This document shows, piece by piece, positions 1 to 8,610 of a stretch of DNA of 64,000 nucleotides. Made by a program: the position numbers and the translations under genes. The DNA is from an uncultured Clostridia bacterium. GTDB lineage: Bacteria > Bacillota > Clostridia > Peptostreptococcales > Anaerovoracaceae. Numbering within the stretch: position 1 is the first letter of the stretch; each line of letters opens with the position of its first letter. Location: contig CALCEY010000015.1 of the NCBI GenBank assembly GCA_937900415.1, positions 124,001-188,000 on the forward strand. The letters are read 5' to 3'. The notes beneath the pieces were generated by a model that worked only from the letters and a program-made list of their open reading frames with translations, was not told the DNA's origin and made no database searches.

Positions 1-753
1 CTTGTAGGAGCTTTGCTCATCGGAGTCGCAACGGCAAAAGCGGTTTCTTTTGCGGCAGGAATACCCATAGTAGGAGTACATCATATAATGGGGCATATAG
101 CTGCAAATTATATACAGTTTCCTGAGCTTGAGCCGCCTTTCACAGCGTTGATTGCCAGCGGCGGACATACGAATATCGCAGAGGTTACAGGGTATAACAG
201 CTGCAGGATACTCGGAAGTACCAGAGACGACGCCATAGGAGAGGCTTATGACAAAGTCGCCAGAGTTCTTGGCCTTGGGTATCCGGGCGGTCCGAAGATA
301 GACAGAATAGCGAGGGAAGGAAATCCTGAAGCCATACGCTTTAAACGGGTTTTTCTTGAAAAAAACAGTTATGATTTCAGCTTTAGCGGTCTTAAGACAG
401 CGGTGCTCAATCATATTAACAATGCTCATCAGAAAGAAGAGGAGATAAACAGAGCAGACGTGGCGGCAAGCTTTCAGCAGGCAGTGATAGATGTAGTCTG
501 CCAGAAGGCAGTGGAAGCCGCAGTTGAGATGAAACACGGCAAGCTGGCTCTTGCAGGAGGAGTGGCTTCCAACTCCAAACTTCGGGAAGAGCTTAAATTA
601 AGATGCGACAGGGAAAATATAGAACTTTATATACCGCCGGCTTCACTGTGTACCGATAACGGAGCTATGATAGGCTGTGCGGCGTATTATAAATATAAGG
701 AAGGACAGACGGGAGATTGGTACATGGATGCTCATGCGAACCTGCCTTTTTAG
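1..753 (+). CDS. tsaD: tRNA threonylcarbamoyladenosine transferase TsaD, 5' truncated by window
   Basis: TsaD transfers the threonylcarbamoyl group from threonylcarbamoyl-AMP to A37 of ANN-decoding tRNAs, acting with TsaB and TsaE in the cytoplasm. The frame is open from base 1, so the N-terminal quarter of the roughly 340-residue protein lies outside the window; 250 residues are visible. Seen here are the metal-binding HHIMGH motif (His pair), the nucleotide-binding ASGGHTN loop, LAGGVASNSKLR and the C-terminal metal-ligand region CTDNGAMIG. All diagnostic motifs in the visible part are intact. The gene is followed after 55 bases by an ABC-F gene on the same strand and is probably co-transcribed with it. 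Confidence 0.95.
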   Translation, partial: LVGALLIGVATAKAVSFAAGIPIVGVHHIMGHIAANYIQFPELEPPFTALIASGGHTNIAEVTGYNSCRILGSTRDDAIGEAYDKVARVLGLGYPGGPKIDRIAREGNPEAIRFKRVFLEKNSYDFSFSGLKTAVLNHINNAHQKEEEINRADVAASFQQAVIDVVCQKAVEAAVEMKHGKLALAGGVASNSKLREELKLRCDRENIELYIPPASLCTDNGAMIGCAAYYKYKEGQTGDWYMDAHANLPF

Positions 754-808
754 GAGACAGGAAGGCATAAAGCAGGGATTCAAGCCGGTCGGCCGAAGAT
801 GACAAGAG

Positions 809-2764
809 ATGATAGTTTTATCAGCCGGAAATTTGACAAAAGCATACGGTACCGATGTAATCCTTGAGGGAGTGGATTTTCACGTCAACAAAGGCGACAG
901 AGTTGGTCTCGTAGGCAGAAACGGAGCAGGAAAGACTACCCTTCTCAATATTATAACAGGAGAATTGACGCCGGATGAGGGACAGATATTTTTTCCTCAG
1001 GACATGAAAATGGGTTATCTAAAGCAGAGAGATAATTTCAACAGTGAAAATACTTTAATTGAAGAAATAAATAATATTTTCGCGCCTCTTAAAGATCTAG
1101 AGAGGGAGATTGAGAAAACCGCCGACATGATAGCAAAGAATCCTGAGGAAGAAAAGCTGATAGACAAGTTGGACAAACTGCATCGGGAATATGAGCAAAG
1201 GGGAGGATATACTTACAAGTCTGAGATTACGGGAATTTTGAATTCGATGGCTTTCGGTGAAGAATTTTTTGATAAGAAGATAAGCACTCTTTCAGGAGGG
1301 GAAAGGACGAGACTTGCTCTGGCGGCTTTGCTGCTGGAAAAACCGGATTTGCTCATATTGGACGAGCCCACAAACCACCTCGACATAGGCACTCTCAAAT
1401 GGCTTGAACAATATTTAGCGTCCTACAGGGGAAGTATAATAATCGTCTCCCATGACAGATATTTTCTCGATAAAAGCGTAAACAGAATATTCGAGATAGA
1501 AAACCACAGGCTTAAGACGTACGATGGTAATTATTCAACCTTTGCAGAGAAAAAGCGACGCCTCAGAGACGCTGAGATGAAAGCGTACAGCAATCAGCAG
1601 AGAGAAATCGCAAGACAGGAAGATATGATCCGGCGCATGAAAGAACGCGGCACGGAAAAACTGGCCAAAAGAGCTCAGTCAAGGGAAAAACGGCTGAAAG
1701 GAATAGAGAGGATAGACGCTCCGCAAAAACAGGAGGGGAAAATAAAGCTCAGCTTTAATCAGGACTTTCAATCCGGAAACGACGTGATTTTCACAGAAGG
1801 CCTCTCAAAATCTTTCGGACACGGCCAATCAAGACGGATTCTGTTTGAAAACGTCAGCATGGATATAAAAAGAGGCGAAAAGATTTGCATAGTAGGTCCA
1901 AACGGCGCAGGAAAAACCACTTTGCTTAAAATACTGCTTCAGCAGATAGTTCCTGAAAAAGGGAGAGTAAAGATAGGTCATAATGTAACATTCGGATACT
2001 ATGACCAGGGGCAGCAGCTTCTCAACTCCGCAAACACGGTGCTTGAAGAAATGAAAGAGACTTACAGGACATATACCGATACTCAGATGAGAGCCGCTCT
2101 CGGCAGATTTTTATTCAGAAACGATGATGTATTTCTGACAGTCGGCGACCTCAGCGGAGGAGAGAAAGCCAGACTTTCGCTTCTTAAGATGATGCTGGGA
2201 GGAGCCAATACCCTGCTGCTCGACGAACCCACCAACCATATGGATATAGAATCCAAAGAAGTTTTTGAAGAGGCTCTTGCCGAGTTTCCGGGAACGGCTG
2301 TGATCATTTCTCACGACAGATATTTTTTGCAGCGCATACCGGACCGCATACTGGAGCTCACATCGGACGGAATCACGGAATTTTTAGGCAAATATGATTA
2401 TTATGTAGAGAAAAAATCTGAAATATCTTCCGGAAAGAAATATCTGGCCGATATGTCGCTAAGCGGTGAAAATGAGGGAGGCAAGGCGGATCCACATGAC
2501 CGGGAGGAACTTTCCGCTGAAGAAAGACGCCGCTTCAATAAAAAAATTGAAGCGGAGCAGAGGCGTGCCGCCAGAGAAAAAGAGGCTCTCGAGAAGGAAC
2601 TTTCAAATTATGAAGGTGAAATTAAAACCGTAGAAGAGCAGATGTGTGCGGAAGAGAATATGTACGATTACGAGCTGCTGGCCGAATTGGGCAAGAAGCT
2701 GGAAACCTTGAAAGCTGATTACGAGGACGCATTTGAGAGATTGATTTTAATGGAGCAGAGCTGA
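809..2764 (+). CDS. ABC-F family ATPase (YdiF/Uup-like translation factor)
   Basis: This is a soluble twin-ATPase of the ABC-F class, which act on ribosomes rather than as transporters. It has 651 residues. The first cassette has Walker A GRNGAGKTT, signature LSGGERTRLAL and Walker B LLILDEPTNHLD. The second has GPNGAGKTT, LSGGEKARLSL and LLLDEPTNHMD. Between them lies a charged helical linker (about residues 245-315) of the P-site tRNA interaction type. A long charged coiled coil (about 545-651) follows, as in YdiF/Uup. There are no membrane segments. The start at 809 follows a weak purine-rich ribosome-binding site. An antibiotic-resistance ABC-F role cannot be excluded, but the C-terminal coiled coil favours a housekeeping paralogue. 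Confidence 0.9.
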   Translation: MIVLSAGNLTKAYGTDVILEGVDFHVNKGDRVGLVGRNGAGKTTLLNIITGELTPDEGQIFFPQDMKMGYLKQRDNFNSENTLIEEINNIFAPLKDLEREIEKTADMIAKNPEEEKLIDKLDKLHREYEQRGGYTYKSEITGILNSMAFGEEFFDKKISTLSGGERTRLALAALLLEKPDLLILDEPTNHLDIGTLKWLEQYLASYRGSIIIVSHDRYFLDKSVNRIFEIENHRLKTYDGNYSTFAEKKRRLRDAEMKAYSNQQREIARQEDMIRRMKERGTEKLAKRAQSREKRLKGIERIDAPQKQEGKIKLSFNQDFQSGNDVIFTEGLSKSFGHGQSRRILFENVSMDIKRGEKICIVGPNGAGKTTLLKILLQQIVPEKGRVKIGHNVTFGYYDQGQQLLNSANTVLEEMKETYRTYTDTQMRAALGRFLFRNDDVFLTVGDLSGGEKARLSLLKMMLGGANTLLLDEPTNHMDIESKEVFEEALAEFPGTAVIISHDRYFLQRIPDRILELTSDGITEFLGKYDYYVEKKSEISSGKKYLADMSLSGENEGGKADPHDREELSAEERRRFNKKIEAEQRRAAREKEALEKELSNYEGEIKTVEEQMCAEENMYDYELLAELGKKLETLKADYEDAFERLILMEQS

Positions 2765-2873
2765 GAAACGTTTAGGAGCGTAAACCAAAGCACCGAAAAG
2801 TAAGAGAACAGGGCGGCGTGAGTACGACGTGAGTATTTTGAAGAAAAAATCACAATTAGCTTTAAATTTAGAC

Positions 2874-2902
2874 TTGAAATAGATGTTAAAAGTAATTATA
2901 AT
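2874..2902 (+). promoter_or_regulatory. Sigma-A promoter for acpP
   Basis: TTGAAA at 2874-2879 and TATAAT at 2897-2902 are separated by 17 bases, about 40 bases before the acpP start. This is a near-consensus vegetative promoter. No FapR-type palindrome is visible around it. Confidence 0.75.
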
Positions 2903-2943
2903 AAGACGTATTCTATATTGAGTAGAAAATTGGAGGCGTAAAA

Positions 2944-3171
2944 ATGATTTTTGATAAAGTAAAAGAGATAATTATAGAACAGTTGCAGGTTGATGAATCT
3001 GAGGTTACATTGGATACAAATCTTATGAAAGACCTTTCGGCAGATTCTCTGGATGCAGTTGAGATTATCATGGCCATCGAGGACGAGTACGGAATCGAGA
3101 TTCCAGATGAAGAGGCCGAAAAATTCCAGACGGTAAAAGATCTGGTAAAATATGTTGAGGATAACAAATAA
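2944..3171 (+). CDS. acpP: Acyl carrier protein
   Basis: Carrier of acyl intermediates in type II fatty acid synthesis, active in the cytosol after 4'-phosphopantetheinylation. At 75 residues it has the normal size. The phosphopantetheine serine sits in the ADSLDAVEI motif, and the protein is strongly acidic as expected. The start has a good ribosome-binding site (TTGGAGG, 2931-2937). It has its own consensus promoter. The next gene is rex, 154 bases downstream on the same strand, so read-through into rex is possible. No other fatty acid synthesis genes are in the window. Confidence 0.95.
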   Translation: MIFDKVKEIIIEQLQVDESEVTLDTNLMKDLSADSLDAVEIIMAIEDEYGIEIPDEEAEKFQTVKDLVKYVEDNK

Positions 3172-3325
3172 CAAAATAAGATAACAGAAAAAATTTTATA
3201 CCGCCGGCCTTAATGTCTCGGAGCCTGTATACGCAGAATGTGCGTTTGTGATTTAAAGAAGGCTGTAGCGTTTTGCGGGCGGTATGTCAATTTAAGAGAA
3301 AAATATTTAGGGGATACGGCAGGCT

Positions 3326-3964
3326 ATGAAGGAGAAGCAGATTTCAAAGGCAGTGATAAGGAGACTGCCAAGGTACAGAAGATACTTAAAAGAGCTTCAA
3401 AAAAAAGGAATAGAGAAGATTTCTTCAAAGGATTTAAGCAAATTGATAGGATATACCGCTTCCCAGATACGACAGGATCTGAATAATTTCGGTGGCTTCG
3501 GCCAGCAGGGATATGGGTACAGCGTAAAAAATCTTCATGATGAAATCGGAGGCATATTGGGCTTAGACAGAGAATATAAGATGGCTATAGTAGGCTACGG
3601 ACGTCTCGGAAGAGCGATAGCGAGTTATATTCATCATAATGAGCCCAAGTTTAATATTGTAGGAATTTTTGACGTTAAGCATATAATACAGGACGTTGAC
3701 GATGTTGAGTTTGAAAACGTTCAAATTATGACCTGCAAGTCGCTGGCGGGCTTTGTTAAATCAGAGAGCGTGGATATAGCGGTCATAACGGTTCCCTCAG
3801 AAAAGGCTCAGGCAGTGGCCGATACTTTAGCAGACGCAGGAATTAAAGGAATCTGGAATTTAACGGCAGTTGACCTTGATTTGCCTGATGGCATAGCAGT
3901 TGAAAACGTACATATGAGCGACAGCCTGCATGCTTTGGCGTACTATATGCAAAACGCAGAATAG
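3326..3964 (+). CDS. rex: Redox-sensing transcriptional repressor Rex
   Basis: Rex is a dimeric repressor that senses the NADH/NAD+ ratio and controls fermentation and hydrogen metabolism genes in Gram-positive anaerobes. The 212-residue protein has an N-terminal winged helix (about 1-80) and a Rossmann domain beginning with VGYGRLGRA (about residues 90-100), the dinucleotide-binding glycine motif. The end of the protein carries the expected domain-swapped helix region. It starts at ATG 3326 after a purine-rich ribosome-binding site. A [FeFe]-hydrogenase lies at 39.5 kb, a typical Rex target class, but no canonical Rex palindrome was found in front of any gene here. Confidence 0.93.
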   Translation: MKEKQISKAVIRRLPRYRRYLKELQKKGIEKISSKDLSKLIGYTASQIRQDLNNFGGFGQQGYGYSVKNLHDEIGGILGLDREYKMAIVGYGRLGRAIASYIHHNEPKFNIVGIFDVKHIIQDVDDVEFENVQIMTCKSLAGFVKSESVDIAVITVPSEKAQAVADTLADAGIKGIWNLTAVDLDLPDGIAVENVHMSDSLHALAYYMQNAE

Positions 3965-4044
3965 ATAAATCAGAGAATGTAAAGGATGGCTGGCATATAT
4001 GACAGGTTAGCTGTCTGAAAAATAAAATTATTTAAGTATAACAT

Positions 4045-4076
4045 AAGAGAGACTTGTCCCTTGCAAGTCTCTCTTT
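4045..4076. terminator. Bidirectional terminator between rex and ferredoxin
   Basis: A perfect 12-bp stem (AAGAGAGACTTG paired with CAAGTCTCTCTT) has a 7-base loop and short T tracts on both strands. It lies between the convergent ends of rex (plus) and the ferredoxin gene (minus). Confidence 0.8.
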
Positions 4077-4098
4077 GATATAGGCAATTATTATGTAA

Positions 4099-4269
4099 TT
4101 AACCTTCTACCGGCGCATCTACCGGGCATGCGTTAGCGCAGGAACCGCAGTCGATACAAGCGTCAGCGTCGATAACATACTTGCCGTCGCCTTCGCTGAT
4201 AGCTTCTACCGGACATTCTGCTGCGCAAGCGCCGCAAGCGATGCAGGCATCTGTAATTTTGTAAGCCAT
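4099..4269 (-). CDS. Clostridial-type 2[4Fe-4S] ferredoxin
   Basis: Small electron carrier of 56 residues with two CxxCxxCxxxCP cluster motifs: CIACGACAAECP near the N-terminus and CIDCGSCANACP near the C-terminus. This is the classic 8Fe clostridial ferredoxin, which shuttles low-potential electrons between enzymes such as pyruvate:ferredoxin oxidoreductase and hydrogenase. The start MAYKITD was chosen because it follows a strong AGGAGGG ribosome-binding site (reverse strand, 4276-4282) and matches the family N-terminus. The frame stays open upstream, but that extension has no such support. Confidence 0.95.
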   Translation of the reverse strand: MAYKITDACIACGACAAECPVEAISEGDGKYVIDADACIDCGSCANACPVDAPVEG

Positions 4270-4306
4270 GTTCAAAACCCTCCTATAAAAAGATATATCT
4301 TTCATA

Positions 4307-4341
4307 AAGACAATTATAGCAGAATGCGGTATAATAGTAAA
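4307..4341. promoter_or_regulatory. Overlapping divergent promoters (ferredoxin / ATPase-Asp23 gene)
   Basis: On the plus strand, AAGACA (4307-4312) and TATAAT (4330-4335) are spaced 17 bases apart. On the minus strand, TTTACT (4336-4341) and TATAAT (4313-4318) are also spaced 17 apart. The two core promoters occupy nearly the same 35 bases, so polymerase binding in one direction should exclude the other. Confidence 0.55.
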
Positions 4342-4369
4342 GTGAAAAAATGTGAGAGGTATGTTAAAA

Positions 4370-5182
4370 ATGGAAGTATATACGCTGGTAGGGAAGAGCG
4401 GAACAGGCAAAAGTTTTCATGCCATGAACCTGTGCAAGAAGCTTGACATCGAAGCAATCATAGACGACGGATTGTTCATTTACAAGAACAGCATTATCGC
4501 CGGCACGTCCGCTAAAAGGTCAGGTACAAAGATAGGGGCGGTAAAGATTGCGTTGTTTAACGATGAAAGCATGAAAAGACAAGTCGCGGAAGCAATAAAG
4601 GCGAAGAATCCAAAAAGCATACTTGTTTTGGGAACCAGCAACGGCATGACGGATAAGATAATTCATCGGCTTGGTCTCCCCGAACTTGAAACTGACAGTT
4701 TTAGGCGGATAAAAATAGAAGATATAACCACGGCGGAGGAGCGAGAGACTGCCCATCACCAGAGGGAGACGCTGGGAAAGCATGTAATACCTGCTCCGGC
4801 TATGCAGCTTAAGAGAACCTTTTCGGGGTATTTCATGGACCCGCTGAGATTTTTCAGAGGTAAGGATCAGGGCGCCGCGTCGGAAAGAACTGTAGTGAGA
4901 CCAACTTACAGCTATATGGGCGAATACTTCGTGGCTGAAAGAGTTATAGACGATATAATTAAATGTCTTGCCAGAATGACTCCTTCAATAAGCAGAGTCA
5001 TATATGTGGTTCAGAATTCTAATGCAGAAGCATACAGATTAAAGATCGGCGTTAAGCTTAAGGCGGGTTTTCCCATATGGGAATCAGCTATAGCGTTTCA
5101 GAAGGAAATAGAAAAAGAAGTAGAAAAGATGACGGCTTTCAATGTAACTAAAATAGACTTGGAAGTCAGAGGAGTAAATTAA
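4370..5182 (+). CDS. P-loop ATPase fused to Asp23/Gls24-like domain
   Basis: A cytosolic protein of 270 residues with no recognised named family. The N-terminus carries a Walker A loop, VGKSGTGKS, at residues 7-15. The middle (about 130-165) is basic. The last 95 residues, starting near YMGEYFVAERVI and ending EVRGVN, resemble an Asp23/Gls24 domain: a helix VIDDIIKCLA, a strand rich in alternating hydrophobics (RLKIGVKLK), then helix and strand. ATG 4370 was preferred over GTG 4352 and ATG 4361 because GAGAGGT at 4354-4360 is correctly spaced for it. It is 3 bases from the next gene, so they form one operon. Function unknown; a nucleotide-dependent regulator linked to the envelope-stress Asp23 family is only a guess. 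Confidence 0.75.
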   Translation: MEVYTLVGKSGTGKSFHAMNLCKKLDIEAIIDDGLFIYKNSIIAGTSAKRSGTKIGAVKIALFNDESMKRQVAEAIKAKNPKSILVLGTSNGMTDKIIHRLGLPELETDSFRRIKIEDITTAEERETAHHQRETLGKHVIPAPAMQLKRTFSGYFMDPLRFFRGKDQGAASERTVVRPTYSYMGEYFVAERVIDDIIKCLARMTPSISRVIYVVQNSNAEAYRLKIGVKLKAGFPIWESAIAFQKEIEKEVEKMTAFNVTKIDLEVRGVN

Positions 5183-5185
5183 AAT

Positions 5186-6046
5186 ATGGAATATATAATA
5201 GATGGGATAGAGGATTTTAACACAGATCACATTTTTGACTGCGGACAATGTTTCAGGTGGAAAAGACAGGAGGATGGCAGTTATATAGGGCCGGCGATGA
5301 ACAGGATTGCTAAAATATTCTGTAAAGACGGTCGTCTGATAATAGACAACTGCAATAAAGAAGATTTTGAGACAGTATGGAGAGCTTATCTGGATCTGGA
5401 CAGGGATTACAGTGCGCTCAAAGAAAAGCTCAGCGCAGAAGACGATTTTATGAAAGCTGCAACAGATTACGGATACGGCATAAGAATACTTCGCCAGGAT
5501 TTCTGGGAAACGGTGGTGTCCTTCATCATCTCTCAGAACAACAATATCCCCAGGATAAAGGGCTGCATAGAGTCTGTCTGCGAGAGATTTGGCAGACCGA
5601 TAGGAGAATACGAAGGAAAGGAATACTTTTCAATACCGTCTCCTGAAAAAATGGCCTCTTTAAATGACGATGATCTGGCTCCGTGCAGACTGGGCTACAG
5701 AGCCCCCTATCTGGTGAAAGCGGCGCAGCAATTTGTCGATAGCGGAGGCCCGGAGGCTGTGAAAGCAGAACTGAAAAAGGCGGAGGACCCGATAAAGGAG
5801 CTACAGAGATTCTGCGGCATCGGCCCGAAGGTGGCCGCCTGCATATCGCTTTTCGGGCTGGGACGGTTGGATTCATTTCCGATAGACGTATGGATGAGGC
5901 GTGTGATGAATAGACTTTACGGTATAGATGAGAAGGACATAAGGTCTATGAAGATGTACGCAGAAGAACATTTCGGCGAGAACGGAGGTATCGCGCAGCA
6001 ATATCTTTTCTATTACATAAGAGGCCTGGATAAAAATATGTTGTAG
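5186..6046 (+). CDS. ogg: 8-oxoguanine DNA glycosylase (OGG-type)
   Basis: Bifunctional glycosylase/AP lyase that removes oxidised guanine opposite C. The 286-residue protein has the N-terminal OGG fold with FDCGQCFRWKR (residues about 18-28) and the helix-hairpin-helix GPD region FCGIGPKVAACISLF. The lysine of GPKVA is the expected Schiff-base nucleophile, and the Asp of FPIDVWMRR the expected catalytic aspartate. This is the bacterial OGG1 lineage common in clostridia rather than MutM. It follows the ATPase-Asp23 gene by 3 bases and is presumably co-transcribed. Confidence 0.92.
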   Translation: MEYIIDGIEDFNTDHIFDCGQCFRWKRQEDGSYIGPAMNRIAKIFCKDGRLIIDNCNKEDFETVWRAYLDLDRDYSALKEKLSAEDDFMKAATDYGYGIRILRQDFWETVVSFIISQNNNIPRIKGCIESVCERFGRPIGEYEGKEYFSIPSPEKMASLNDDDLAPCRLGYRAPYLVKAAQQFVDSGGPEAVKAELKKAEDPIKELQRFCGIGPKVAACISLFGLGRLDSFPIDVWMRRVMNRLYGIDEKDIRSMKMYAEEHFGENGGIAQQYLFYYIRGLDKNML

Positions 6047-6073
6047 TTTTTGTGAAAATTTACATGAAGCCTA

Positions 6074-6136
6074 TTGACATTACGGTTATCGCGGATATAA
6101 TAAATAGTGTTAGCACTCAAAGACGGCGAGTGCCAG
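6074..6136 (+). promoter_or_regulatory. groE promoter with CIRCE operator
   Basis: TTGACA (6074-6079) and TATAAT (6096-6101) are 16 bases apart. They are followed at 6110-6136 by a CIRCE element: TTAGCACTC, 9 bases, GAGTGCCAG, with two departures from the consensus right arm. CIRCE is the HrcA binding site, so groESL should be heat-shock induced through HrcA, whose gene is not in this window. Confidence 0.93.
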
Positions 6137-6184
6137 AAAACGAGAATAGTGTCAATAACAATATTATCTAGGGAGGTATATATC

Positions 6185-6460
6185 ATGATAGGAATTAAGC
6201 CATTGGGCGACAGAGTTGCTATTAAGAGAATTGAGGCAGAAGAAAAGACGCAGGGAGGTTTGATTTTGACAAGCTCCGCTAAAGAAGCTCCGCAGGTAGC
6301 CGAAGTAGTTGCAGTCGGACCGGGAACCAAGGATGAAGTTATGGAGCTTAAGGTAGGAGACAAGGTAGTCTTCCCTAAATACGGCGGAACAGAAGTTAAA
6401 TACGACGGCGAAGAATATACAATTATGCACCAGAGTGATATTCTGGCAGTTATCGAATAA
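6185..6460 (+). CDS. groES: Co-chaperonin GroES
   Basis: Heptameric lid of the GroEL chamber. The true start is ATG 6185, giving 91 residues beginning MIGIKPLGDRVAIK. It is set by a GGGAGG ribosome-binding site at 6171-6176, 8 bases upstream; a longer in-frame opening overlaps the CIRCE element and is not used. The mobile-loop region (EEKTQGGLILT) that contacts GroEL is intact. The gene is followed after 17 bases by groEL. Confidence 0.97.
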   Translation: MIGIKPLGDRVAIKRIEAEEKTQGGLILTSSAKEAPQVAEVVAVGPGTKDEVMELKVGDKVVFPKYGGTEVKYDGEEYTIMHQSDILAVIE

Positions 6461-6477
6461 TCAGGAGGGGTTTTAAA

Positions 6478-8106
6478 ATGGCAAAAGAAATTTATTACGG
6501 AGAAGAAGCAAGACGTAAATTACAGTCCGGAGTGGATCAGCTGGCAGATACGGTTAAAATTACTTTAGGACCTAAGGGCCGCAATGTACTTATCAGCAAG
6601 ACTTTCGGCTCACCGCTGATTACCAACGACGGCGTGACTATAGCAAAAGAGATAGAACTTGAGGATTCAGTTGAAAACATGGGAGCACAGGTTGTAAAAG
6701 AGGTTGCATCCAAAACCAACGATGTTGCCGGAGACGGAACTACAACCGCAACTCTTCTGGCGCAGATCATAATTAAAGAAGGCTTTAAGAACGTAGCTGC
6801 CGGAGCTAATCCGATGGAGCTGAAAAAAGGTATCCAAGGAGCTGTAGACGTTGCGGTAGAAGAGATAAGCAGACTTGCAAAGCCTGTTGAGACAAAGGAA
6901 TCAATTGCTCAGGTAGCCGCTGTTTCCGCAGCAGACGAAAATATAGGCGAGCTTATAGCCGAAGCCATGGAAAAGGTGGGAAAAGACGGAGTTATCACGG
7001 TAGAAGAGTCAAAGAGCATGGGAACCACTCTTGAAGTAGTAGAGGGTATGCAGTTTGACAGAGGATATCTGTCCGCTTACATGGTTTCCGATACCGAAAA
7101 GATGGAAGCAGTTATGGAAAATCCTCTCATCCTCATAACAGATAAAAAGATTTCAAATATTCAGGAGCTTGTTCCTATCCTTGAAAAGGTTATGCAGCAG
7201 GGCCGCAGACTTTTAGTCATCGCCGAAGACATCGAAGGCGAAGCTCTCGCAAACTTAGTGGTAAACAAACTCAGAGGCGTTATCGACGTAGTAGCTGTTA
7301 AAGCTCCTGCTTTCGGAGACAGAAGAAAAGCTATGCTGGAGGATATAGCGGTTCTTACAGGCGGTACTGTTATCGCCAGCGACCTCGGATATGAGCTTAA
7401 AGAGGTTACCGTGGATATGCTGGGAACTGCCGCAACCGTTAAAGTTGACAAGGAAAACACAGTAATAGTAAGCGGAGCAGGCAGCAAAGAGGACGTAAAA
7501 GCAAGAATCAACAGCATTAAGGCTCAGATTGAAGAAACCACTTCAGACTTTGATAAAGAGAAACTCCAGGAAAGACTTGCCAAGCTGTCAGGCGGAGTTG
7601 CAGTTATTAAAGTCGGAGCCGCTACTGAAACAGAGCTTAAAGAGCGTAAGCTGAGAATCGAAGACGCTCTCAACGCTACTAAGGCAGCCGTTGAAGAAGG
7701 TATCGTTTCCGGAGGCGGCGTTGCTCTCGTAAATACGATAGGCGCTGTGACAAATTATGTTAATACCCTTTCGGGCGATGTCAAGACGGGCGCAATAATT
7801 ATAGAAAGAGCTCTGGAAGAGCCTGTTCGCCAGATTGCAGAAAATGCCGGAATCGAAGGCAGCGTAGTAGTCGCCGAGGTGAAGAAGAGCGAGAGCGGAA
7901 TCGGCTTCAATGCGGCGACAGAGGAATATGTGAACATGATAGATGCCGGAATCGTTGACCCTGCCAAGGTTACAAGGTCAGCGCTCCAGAATGCAGCCTC
8001 AGCTTCAGCTATGCTGCTGACGACAGAAGCCGGAATCGTTGACATCAAGGAACCGGCGCCTCCTGTAGCAGCTCCGCAGATGGGCGGAATGGGCGGCATG
8101 ATGTAG
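6478..8106 (+). CDS. groEL: Chaperonin GroEL
   Basis: ATP-driven protein-folding chaperonin of 542 residues, full length for the family. The nucleotide-binding motif GDGTTTATLLAQ and the TLGPKGRNV loop are present, and the C-terminus ends in the usual GGM-rich tail (GGMGGMM). AGGAGGG precedes the start. Second gene of the CIRCE-controlled groESL operon, which ends in a strong terminator about 110 bases downstream. Confidence 0.98.
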   Translation: MAKEIYYGEEARRKLQSGVDQLADTVKITLGPKGRNVLISKTFGSPLITNDGVTIAKEIELEDSVENMGAQVVKEVASKTNDVAGDGTTTATLLAQIIIKEGFKNVAAGANPMELKKGIQGAVDVAVEEISRLAKPVETKESIAQVAAVSAADENIGELIAEAMEKVGKDGVITVEESKSMGTTLEVVEGMQFDRGYLSAYMVSDTEKMEAVMENPLILITDKKISNIQELVPILEKVMQQGRRLLVIAEDIEGEALANLVVNKLRGVIDVVAVKAPAFGDRRKAMLEDIAVLTGGTVIASDLGYELKEVTVDMLGTAATVKVDKENTVIVSGAGSKEDVKARINSIKAQIEETTSDFDKEKLQERLAKLSGGVAVIKVGAATETELKERKLRIEDALNATKAAVEEGIVSGGGVALVNTIGAVTNYVNTLSGDVKTGAIIIERALEEPVRQIAENAGIEGSVVVAEVKKSESGIGFNAATEEYVNMIDAGIVDPAKVTRSALQNAASASAMLLTTEAGIVDIKEPAPPVAAPQMGGMGGMM

Positions 8107-8214
8107 TCGGCTAAAACGCACTTGGTGAGCTGTAATTTGCAGTGACTGCCTGACTTGAATTTCATCAGGCAACTGTGTATGAGTTTTACAAATCATGCAA
8201 AACCGAAAATATGG

Positions 8215-8241
8215 CAGACGGTCGGAAGACCGTCTGTTTTT
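8215..8241 (+). terminator. groESL terminator
   Basis: A perfect 9-bp GC-rich stem (CAGACGGTC / GACCGTCTG) is closed by a GGAA tetraloop and followed by five T. A textbook rho-independent terminator. Confidence 0.9.
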
Positions 8242-8339
8242 ATAATCTAAATAACCATCATAGGTCTAAGACGGAAGATGGTGTTCTATTTATAAACAGG
8301 GAATCATTGCCTCTTCGGCGCAGCCTTGGAGTGTGAATC

Positions 8340-8525
8340 ATGGGAAGAAGCCTTCTGGATAGTACAAGTTTAAGGGAGGAAGCATTAGAAAAAAACCTCC
8401 GAATGATGCAGGCTCGGAGACAAAGCGCGAGGGAAATTTATCTGTCGGCTATTATAGAAATTGTGGCTGCAAAACAAGAAAAAGCAAAGAAAATCAGTTG
8501 GTTTCACCATACTGCGGATTTCTGA
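8340..8525 (+). CDS. Hypothetical small basic protein
   Basis: A 61-residue open frame with a well-placed GGAG (8328-8331) 8 bases before its ATG. The protein is highly charged and probably helical (REEALEKNLRMMQARRQSAR), with no membrane segment or cysteine motif. I recognise no family. It lies between the groESL terminator and guaB. The ribosome-binding site is the main argument that it is real; it could also be a chance frame in the guaB leader. Confidence 0.4.
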   Translation: MGRSLLDSTSLREEALEKNLRMMQARRQSAREIYLSAIIEIVAAKQEKAKKISWFHHTADF

Positions 8526-8555
8526 AATTAGTTGAAAATCACTTGTTTAAAACCC

Positions 8556-8582
8556 TTGTCAAGAAAGATAAAATAGTATAAA
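8556..8582 (+). promoter_or_regulatory. Probable guaB promoter
   Basis: TTGTCA (8556-8561) and TATAAA (8577-8582) are spaced 15 bases apart just upstream of the guaB ribosome-binding site (AGGAGG, 8597-8602). The spacing is short, so the call is moderate. I see no purine riboswitch in this leader. Confidence 0.4.
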
Positions 8583-8610
8583 ATATTTTAAATATAAGGA
8601 GGAAGACAAA

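Noticed and set aside
3238..3486. An open frame overlapping the start of rex
   Set aside because: No ribosome-binding site, overlaps rex in another frame, no family resemblance.
8242..8610. Purine riboswitch ahead of guaB
   Set aside because: No TATA...GTCTCTAC-like core; the region instead has a possible small gene and a promoter.
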